A stretch of 9,318 nt of DNA. Origin: Candidatus Kerfeldbacteria bacterium. GTDB lineage: Bacteria; Patescibacteriota; Patescibacteriia; Veblenbacterales; UBA10138. Positions 4,928-9,318 of the stretch are shown one piece after another. The position numbers and the translations under genes are program-made. The stretch is taken from the NCBI GenBank assembly GCA_016217875.1, contig JACRFN010000100.1, positions 1 through 9,318 on the forward strand, read 5' to 3'. Position 1 is the stretch's first letter, and each line of letters opens with the position of its first letter. The notes beneath the pieces are model-generated. The model had not been told where the DNA came from. It saw only the letters and a program-made list of their open reading frames with translations, and made no database searches.

Positions 4928-6160
4928 AGGAATAATCGATTTAAAACGTTCTTTCAAGCGGGCAAAAATACCTGCCATAGACGGCAACTGACTAAGTTTG
5001 AATCCAACCGGCCCTCCCTCCTGAGCCATACCCCAACGCACCAAGCCCAAAGCGGTGGAAAAAGCCGGATCATTCACTCGCTCCAGGGGACTTAAGACCT
5101 CCAGCGGATAGCCCAGGGTGGCCGGCAGACGGAAACTGCGCTTGGCCACCTCCAGAATGCCTGGCAACTTGGCTCCGCCACCAGTCAGCACGATCCCGGC
5201 TGGCAATTTACCTGATCTTTCAATCTTAATGAGCTCGCGATCAACTAGTTCAAAAATTTCTTCCAAGCGCGCTTCGATTATCTCGGCCACCTGGCGCCGC
5301 GAGACCACACCCTCTTCATCGGAAATTTCCGCTAGGTCAACATCCTCTCGCTTGCCGACCTCGGCCGCCACGGCATAACCATAATCAACCTTGAGCTTCT
5401 CCGCCACGTCAATGGAAGTCCTGAGACCGATGGCGATATCGTTGGTAATGTGCCCCGCCCCTACAGGTAAGACAGCTACATGCAACGGATCGCCCTCTTC
5501 ACACACTAATAGACTGGTAGTCGCGCCGCCTAAATTGATAACCGCCACCCCCAATTCGCGTTGGCGCTTTGACAAAATCACTTCACCGCAGGCCAGCACG
5601 GCTAAAACCAAATCGTCAATGTCAATGCCGGTGCGGTAAACACACTTAGTCAAATTTTTAATCTGCGCGCTTTGGCCTTCAATAATTTGGGCTTCCACTT
5701 CGAGGCGCACGCCGGTCATGCCTATGGGATCCTTGATTCCAGGCTGACTATCCACCGTAAAACTCCGCGGCAGTACGTGGAGAATTTCATAGTTCGGCGG
5801 TGTGGCCACGGCCTGGGCGGCCTCGACCACGCGCGTGATATCGTCTTCGCCAATCTCGCCATTGGGTTTAGCCACGGCAATCACGCCGTGACTTGACTGG
5901 GCCAGGATATGACTGCCGTTAATACCAATCCAGGCATGCTCCACCGGCGTACCGGTCAGGCGTTCCGCTTTTTCCAGACAACTGGAAATAGCCGAGACGG
6001 CATCCTCAATGCTGGTCACAAGTCCACGACTAATACCCTCGGCCGGCACCTCAGCCAAACCAATAACCTGCAGGTGTCCACCGCCCGTACCTTGAGCCAC
6101 GGCCACGCGAATAGCCGTGGAGCCAATATCTAAACCTGCGGTAAGCTTGGGTGTAGCCAT
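4925..6160 (-). CDS. ftsA: Cell division protein FtsA (actin-like membrane anchor of FtsZ)
   Basis: FtsA ties FtsZ filaments to the inner face of the membrane. The 411-aa product has the actin-fold order: phosphate 1 loop GLDIGSTAIRV (9-19), the SHS2/1C region around 85-165, phosphate 2 strand VINLGGATTS (207-216), GAGHITNDIA (234-243) and the adenosine motif GIVLTGGGAKLPGI (322-335). The C-terminus, MAGIFARLKERFKSIIP, forms an amphipathic basic helix, the membrane-targeting sequence. The phosphate 2 loop has Asn209 and Ala213 where most actin-fold ATPases have Asp and Gly (DxGGGT), so ATP turnover may be weak. I believe such variants occur in other CPR FtsA proteins, but have not checked. 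It starts the ftsAZ block behind a good promoter. Confidence 0.96.
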   Translation of the reverse strand: MATPKLTAGLDIGSTAIRVAVAQGTGGGHLQVIGLAEVPAEGISRGLVTSIEDAVSAISSCLEKAERLTGTPVEHAWIGINGSHILAQSSHGVIAVAKPNGEIGEDDITRVVEAAQAVATPPNYEILHVLPRSFTVDSQPGIKDPIGMTGVRLEVEAQIIEGQSAQIKNLTKCVYRTGIDIDDLVLAVLACGEVILSKRQRELGVAVINLGGATTSLLVCEEGDPLHVAVLPVGAGHITNDIAIGLRTSIDVAEKLKVDYGYAVAAEVGKREDVDLAEISDEEGVVSRRQVAEIIEARLEEIFELVDRELIKIERSGKLPAGIVLTGGGAKLPGILEVAKRSFRLPATLGYPLEVLSPLERVNDPAFSTALGLVRWGMAQEGGPVGFKLSQLPSMAGIFARLKERFKSIIP

Positions 6161-6167
6161 AAATATA

Positions 6168-6196
6168 GTGTAGCTTCCTTTAGTATAAGGCTACAC
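6168..6196 (-). promoter_or_regulatory. Hairpin enclosing an SD-like sequence before ftsA
   Basis: GTGTAGC (6190-6196 on the minus strand) pairs with GCTACAC (6168-6174) around a 15-base loop. The loop carries AAAGGAA, the only SD-like string near the ftsA start. The -10 box is in the same loop. A transcript reading through from dgkA would contain the whole hairpin; one starting at the local promoter would contain little or none of it. Confidence 0.4.
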
Positions 6197-6210
6197 CGCT
6201 CAACTGCCAA
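6182..6210 (-). promoter_or_regulatory. Sigma70-type promoter of ftsA-ftsZ
   Basis: On the minus strand the -35 is TTGGCA (6205-6210, five of six) and the -10 is TATACT (6182-6187, five of six), with a 17-bp spacer. Transcription should start near 6175, only about 15 bases before the ftsA ATG. The message would then have a very short leader. Confidence 0.7.
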
Positions 6211-6240
6211 GAGAAACCAGCTGAATAATTTAATTGTTCA

Positions 6241-6591
6241 CTAGTAATGTGCCGCCACCAGCAATAGGCCGACAAGTAAAGAGCCCAGGGCCAATAAAAA
6301 AACAGCGGCGGCCAATAAATCTTTGAGAAAGGCCACATGCAGGGATAAACGCGGCTCGACTAAATCAAGCAGCCTTTCCAAAACCGTATTAAACACCTCG
6401 GCCGCCAAGACAGCCGCACCAGTTAAAACCAGCACGGCCCAAGCTATTAAACTAAACCTCAGATACCAGGCGACTAACATGGCCAAAAGCATCAACCCCA
6501 GCTCCAGGCGGAAACTTAGCTCGCGTCGCGCCACGTAAGCCAAGCCACGACAGGCGTAAAGAAATTTATGAACGAGGGATGATAAAAGCAT
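6241..6591 (-). CDS. dgkA: DgkA-family lipid kinase (probable undecaprenol/diacylglycerol kinase)
   Basis: The 116-aa integral membrane kinase phosphorylates a lipid alcohol with ATP. In wall-bearing bacteria of this type it is often undecaprenol, feeding the carrier for peptidoglycan synthesis. Three membrane segments lie near residues 31-46, 48-64 and 92-114, the family topology. The catalytic set E65, N68, E72 and D76 has the spacing of E. coli E69, N72, E76 and D80. K90-D91 falls 15 residues past D76, as does K94-D95 in E. coli, and E24 and E30 match E28 and E34. All key residues are therefore present. The gene starts 9 bp after the ybeY stop; ybeY-dgkA adjacency is common in Firmicutes too. 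Substrate choice between undecaprenol and diacylglycerol cannot be read from sequence. Confidence 0.92.
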   Translation of the reverse strand: MLLSSLVHKFLYACRGLAYVARRELSFRLELGLMLLAMLVAWYLRFSLIAWAVLVLTGAAVLAAEVFNTVLERLLDLVEPRLSLHVAFLKDLLAAAVFLLALGSLLVGLLLVAAHY

Positions 6592-6600
6592 AACTGAATC

Positions 6601-7023
6601 TTAGTTGGGCTGGAGCAATTGACGCTCCATAGATCTCATGACCTGACGCTCCTTTAATTTAACATGGTCATAACCTGCCAAGTGCAGGCAGCCGTGCGTA
6701 AAAAGCAATTGTAGCTCGCCCTTCAGGCTGTGGCCGTGACGTGACGCCTGCCGAGCAGCCTGAGCCAAACAAATAATAATGTCACCCGCGGGCGGCCTGG
6801 AGTTATAAGCAAAGGACAAAACATCGGTCACTCGGTCGTGGTGGCGCCAAGAACGATTAAGCTGACGCATCTTGGGCTCCCTCGCCAGGGCCACATTAAC
6901 TTCGCCAAAATTTTTACCAGTCAGTTTGACCAAGCGGCCCAAGAGCCGGCGAAAACTCTCCTCCAGCCCAGGAGGTAATCGAACCGAAGTCATATTGCGA
7001 CAAACCAGCCTAACCCGGTTCAT
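6601..7023 (-). CDS. ybeY: Endoribonuclease / rRNA maturation factor YbeY
   Basis: The 140-aa metalloprotein acts in 16S rRNA 3'-end maturation and ribosome quality control in the cytoplasm. The zinc site HGCLHLAGYDH lies at 110-120 (H110, H114, H120). It is preceded by LNRSWRHHDRVTDVLSFAY (55-73), containing the conserved Arg60 and TDVLSF block, and by GDIIIC (80-85). The length is normal for the family. The ATG at 7021-7023 overlaps the last 14 bases of the upstream 463-aa gene in another frame and has no SD, so translation is probably coupled. A later ATG at residue 11 is possible but would remove part of the first beta strand. The gene is followed by dgkA after 9 bp. Confidence 0.96.
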   Translation of the reverse strand: MNRVRLVCRNMTSVRLPPGLEESFRRLLGRLVKLTGKNFGEVNVALAREPKMRQLNRSWRHHDRVTDVLSFAYNSRPPAGDIIICLAQAARQASRHGHSLKGELQLLFTHGCLHLAGYDHVKLKERQVMRSMERQLLQPN

Positions 7024-8401
7024 TAACTGGCAGGTTAGCGTTCACGTTGCTGTTGTTATTAAGGTTGGTGTTACTGTTGTTATTTACATTACCAGACCCC
7101 AGGTTATCACCGCCGACCACCGGCACTATCGTGGTACCAGCCCCGGGCTTAAACATTTTAACCATCAAGCGGAAAAGTTGATAAAAAGAAGCTTCGGTCC
7201 GGGTGCCAATGTTATAGCTTAAAGTAATGAGGTATTTATCTGTGGCCAAGTAAGCGTTAAGCCCGTCCAAACTCCAGGCCCAGATCAGGCTACCGGAAGT
7301 TAAGGTGGGCACTTCCGCCGCCTTAAGCCCAGGCACCTGCTTGGCGTACCAAGCCGGGGCACTTAGGCTGTCTGGATTATCTACCACCAACACTTCCACA
7401 AACTCTCCTTCCGTGCCGCTAAAAAGCACTTCTGACTCGCCTTCGTCCACTGCCTTGGCGAGCCAGGCCTGGGGGTAACGCGCCACGTAGCCAAATTTAG
7501 TGCTGGTATAGGTAGCCAGATGCGGGCTAGTCGCCAATTGGGCGCCGTCACCTAAAGACGGATCGTAAGAAGCTTTGACCTCAGCTCCATCCAGGAAACC
7601 ATCACCATCAGTATCAGGTTTATTGACCTCAGTGCCGAATAAGGGCTCCTCGGCATCAGTCAAACCGTCCTGATCAGTATCAAGACTAGCCGTGGGCGGC
7701 GTAATCTGACGCTCTGACACAGGGCCGGGCGGAGGCAACTGAGGCGCCGACACACCATCTACTCCCTGTGGCGTAGCTTGATGATCACCGGGCGCCAGGC
7801 CGGCCGTACCTTCGTCCAGGCGGAAACCTAAAGTATAAGTGCTGCCATCCAAACTCTCATATAAATAGTCCTGCCCGCCGGGGGTCGGATTCTTGGGCAC
7901 AGGCTCGAGATAAATAGTTCCTTGGGTCTGGGCCCCGAAGCCAGCGCCGGACAACAACTTAGTGGGCTCTAACCCCAGCGCTATGGGTAGTGGGGCCAAG
8001 GGGTATTTTTTATTATCCGCCTGATAAAGCTCCAACGCGGCTTGGATGTTCTTTACGTCTAAAAAGCGCGTTCGGTCGAGCTCGCGGGGTAAGGACTGTG
8101 GGGGCAGCTCTGGCTCGCGCGGTGGCGGTTCATTAACTGGCGGCGTGCTAGGCACATTAGCCGGAGGTGGCGTAACTGCCCCTGGCTCAGGCTTTAAAAA
8201 AGTTAAATATATACCCGCCCCGCCGGCCGCCAACAAAACAACCAGCAAGAGCCAAAGCCACCATTTACGGCTACCACTGGCCTCTGGCGCCGCCGCCTGA
8301 AAACCTGTGGGCATAGTATAAATCTCGCCCCAACTCTGCGGCTTAGCCGGCTGAGCTTGATTGTCTGTGGTGGCTGAGTGAGCCGAACTAAACATGACCA
8401 T
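7010..8401 (-). CDS. Membrane-anchored surface protein: pseudopilin-like domain, TSP3 repeats, Asn-rich tail
   Basis: I cannot assign a function to this 463-aa protein, but its build is clear. A cytoplasmic N-tail (1-45) contains GEIYTMPTGF. A transmembrane helix (about 47-67) follows SRKWWLW, then a Pro-rich stalk (71-106). Residues 109-200 (RTRFLDVKNIQAALELYQAD, later PVPKNP, then TYTLGFRLDEG) resemble the globular part of type II secretion/type IV pseudopilins but lack a pilin leader. Residues 241-280 carry two Asp-rich TSP3-type calcium-binding repeats (DTDQDGLTDAEE, DTDGDGFLDGAE). Residues 302-420, starting KFGYVARYPQAW, look like a PsbP-like beta domain. The tail (438-456) is almost all Asn with Ser/Thr. 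MVMFSS offers two ATGs (8401 or 8395); neither has an SD. It lies 29 bp after its TSP3 neighbour, with which it shares the tail-helix-stalk-repeat plan. Confidence 0.8.
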   Translation of the reverse strand: MVMFSSAHSATTDNQAQPAKPQSWGEIYTMPTGFQAAAPEASGSRKWWLWLLLVVLLAAGGAGIYLTFLKPEPGAVTPPPANVPSTPPVNEPPPREPELPPQSLPRELDRTRFLDVKNIQAALELYQADNKKYPLAPLPIALGLEPTKLLSGAGFGAQTQGTIYLEPVPKNPTPGGQDYLYESLDGSTYTLGFRLDEGTAGLAPGDHQATPQGVDGVSAPQLPPPGPVSERQITPPTASLDTDQDGLTDAEEPLFGTEVNKPDTDGDGFLDGAEVKASYDPSLGDGAQLATSPHLATYTSTKFGYVARYPQAWLAKAVDEGESEVLFSGTEGEFVEVLVVDNPDSLSAPAWYAKQVPGLKAAEVPTLTSGSLIWAWSLDGLNAYLATDKYLITLSYNIGTRTEASFYQLFRLMVKMFKPGAGTTIVPVVGGDNLGSGNVNNNSNTNLNNNSNVNANLPVNEPG

Positions 8402-8430
8402 TAAAGTTAACCGCGCTTAACCACTCCTAC

Positions 8431-9018
8431 TTACGGCTTAGGCAATTCCAACAAACGGCCGCTACCTTTGGGATTGTAACCATTTTGAACTTCAGTCCCA
8501 TCGCTAAAACCGTCGCCGTCAGTGTCGGCTTTTAGCGGATCGGTGCTATAGACCTTAACCTCTTCGCGGTCGAATAAACCGTCGCCGTCAGTGTCGGCTT
8601 TCAAGGGATCGGTAGCCAAAGATCTTTCCTCATCGTCGGTTAAGCCGTCGCCGTCGGTGTCAAGAGCGGCTGGCACATCTGGTGCAGTTGGCGGTGGCGT
8701 GGCCGGCTGATCCGAGCCTGGCTCAGACTCTAGGCCGCCTGTATCGCCGGGCAAGGACGGAGACGGCGCTTGCCGCCACCACCAATAGCCCCCGGCGAGC
8801 AAACCCAAGGCCGCTACCAAACCTAAGGCCAACCACAGCCAACGACGTGGGCCGCCAGCCTTCAGGCTTGAATCCAAGGAACTCAAAGAAACTGGCGTGG
8901 CCGGCTCGCCAGCCGTGGGCACTGGGGCTGTCGCCGGCGTGGGGGCCTTAGTCTGTTCTACGCCGGCGAAAATATCCTCCACTGGTGCTGCCGACGGCTT
9001 GGTTTCTTGATCAAACAT
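8431..9018 (-). CDS. Membrane-anchored TSP3-repeat protein
   Basis: The function of this 195-aa protein is unknown. The N-tail (1-58) is Pro/Ala-rich, probably cytoplasmic, and contains PVEDIFAGVEQ at 12-22. A basic PRR leads into a transmembrane helix (about 60-80) ending in WWWR. A Pro/Gly/Ser stalk follows (82-118). Three Asp-rich repeats at 120-131, 142-153 and 165-176, each DTDGDG plus a Glu-rich end, have a period of 22-23 residues and match the TSP3/EF-hand-like calcium-binding consensus. The outside part would be a small, calcium-stiffened rod. It is the first of a gene pair with the 463-aa protein, and both probably sit on the cell surface. The start at 9016-9018 has no SD and follows a possible -10 so closely that the message may be leaderless. 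Confidence 0.82.
   Translation of the reverse strand: MFDQETKPSAAPVEDIFAGVEQTKAPTPATAPVPTAGEPATPVSLSSLDSSLKAGGPRRWLWLALGLVAALGLLAGGYWWWRQAPSPSLPGDTGGLESEPGSDQPATPPPTAPDVPAALDTDGDGLTDDEERSLATDPLKADTDGDGLFDREEVKVYSTDPLKADTDGDGFSDGTEVQNGYNPKGSGRLLELPKP
8507..8667 (-). repeat. Coding repeats of the TSP3 units
   Basis: CGTCGCCGTC recurs at 8511, 8580 and 8646, giving spacings of 69 and 66 bp (23 and 22 codons). The first two copies are identical over 26 bases (8507-8532 and 8576-8601). The units encode the Asp-rich repeats of the 195-aa protein and suggest recent internal duplication. Confidence 0.8.
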
Positions 9019-9022
9019 AAAA

Positions 9023-9051
9023 CGTATAAAATTAAATTAAAACTTTTTTAA
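9023..9051 (-). promoter_or_regulatory. Possible promoter of the TSP3 gene pair
   Basis: On the minus strand TTAAAA (9046-9051) and TATACG (9023-9028) are 17 bp apart. Start would fall close to the ATG at 9018. The stretch is nearly pure A/T, so chance matches are likely. It overlaps an AT-only 8-bp inverted repeat (9035-9042 with 9046-9053) that may instead end the upstream gene's transcript weakly. Confidence 0.35.
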
Positions 9052-9094
9052 TTCCCTTGGGCGTTATTTTTCCCTTCCAGACCGTTTTTATCCA

Positions 9095-9318
9095 CTACTG
9101 AATTGTTGATAATATAAAGCTATCACAACTATCTTCGGCTGGCACTACTACATTCATATTACCATACCAGGTAACATTTTTGTATTCAAAGTTAGTTTTA
9201 AATTGATAGTCGGAGGAACCTATGGCCCGATATTGATAAACATGCGAGCCGGCGGGACAGGTGTACTGTTGCGTAGCGGCATTCCAGCAAGTGGCCGCGT
9301 TATAGCCAGCCGGACACG
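9095..9318 (-). CDS. C-terminal fragment of a Cys-containing, probably exported protein
   Basis: A frame is open from the window edge to a TAG at 9095-9097, leaving 73 visible residues of the C-terminus; the start is outside. The fragment contains two CPAG motifs 19 residues apart (CPAGY and CPAGS), a Cys between them, and one near the end in DSCDSF. Tyr, Asn and Ser are frequent, with beta-type patterns such as NVTWYGNMNVVV. Paired cysteines and this composition suggest an extracytoplasmic, disulfide-bonded domain, but I recognise no family. The frame has no stop over 222 bases and ends 76 bp before the TSP3 gene on the same strand. The other two minus-strand frames contain stops, which supports coding. 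It may belong with the adjacent surface-protein pair. Confidence 0.55.
   Translation of the reverse strand, partial: CPAGYNAATCWNAATQQYTCPAGSHVYQYRAIGSSDYQFKTNFEYKNVTWYGNMNVVVPAEDSCDSFILSTIQ

Noticed and set aside
8507..8667. Spaced direct repeats as a CRISPR array
   Set aside because: The repeats are in frame, spaced by 22-23 codons and encode Asp-rich TSP3 units; the intervening sequence is coding.
9088..9096. Second DnaA box (TTATCCACT)
   Set aside because: It has one mismatch in the last base, overlaps the end of a coding frame, and no cluster of boxes supports an origin.

Overview
The window looks like chromosomal DNA from a Patescibacteria (CPR) bacterium, most likely a Parcubacteria-type lineage. 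I infer this from the proteins and repeats, not from a database match. The supporting signs are: two membrane-anchored proteins with thrombospondin type 3 (TSP3) Asp-rich repeats, one carrying a pseudopilin-like segment and an Asn-rich tail; a class II (B12-dependent) ribonucleotide reductase; a compact ftsA-ftsZ pair; and an intergenic palindrome, ACCTGCCTGCC plus its reverse complement, of a kind I associate with CPR intergenic DNA. All nine visible stop codons are TAA or TAG. Almost no start codon has a recognisable Shine-Dalgarno sequence.

Every supported gene lies on the minus strand, so the window reads from right to left. The right end holds the C-terminus of a Cys-containing, probably exported protein. 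Next come two anchored TSP3 proteins (195 and 463 aa), then ybeY, whose start lies inside the end of the 463-aa gene, and dgkA. A likely sigma70-type promoter follows, then ftsA and ftsZ. A strong hairpin with a T-rich tail closes this block just after ftsZ.

The left third is a deoxyribonucleotide module: nrdR, nrdJ, and a truncated PduO-type cob(I)alamin adenosyltransferase. The adenosyltransferase makes adenosylcobalamin, the cofactor NrdJ needs, and NrdR is the ATP-cone repressor of such genes. Upstream of nrdR is an unusually readable control region. A -35/-10 pair has exactly 17 bp between its elements. One NrdR-box-like palindrome fills that spacer and a second lies just after the predicted transcription start. 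Further upstream are a perfect 10-bp tandem repeat and a perfect DnaA box.

The 300-bp gap between nrdJ and the adenosyltransferase is not empty. It holds five heptamer repeats, a three-block imperfect inverted repeat with the 22-bp palindrome in its loop, and a perfect 17-bp inverted repeat whose arms contain a full SD/anti-SD pair. I see no transposase, CRISPR array, tRNA or rRNA. The best candidates for something undescribed are this composite repeat element and the B12/dNTP control region.
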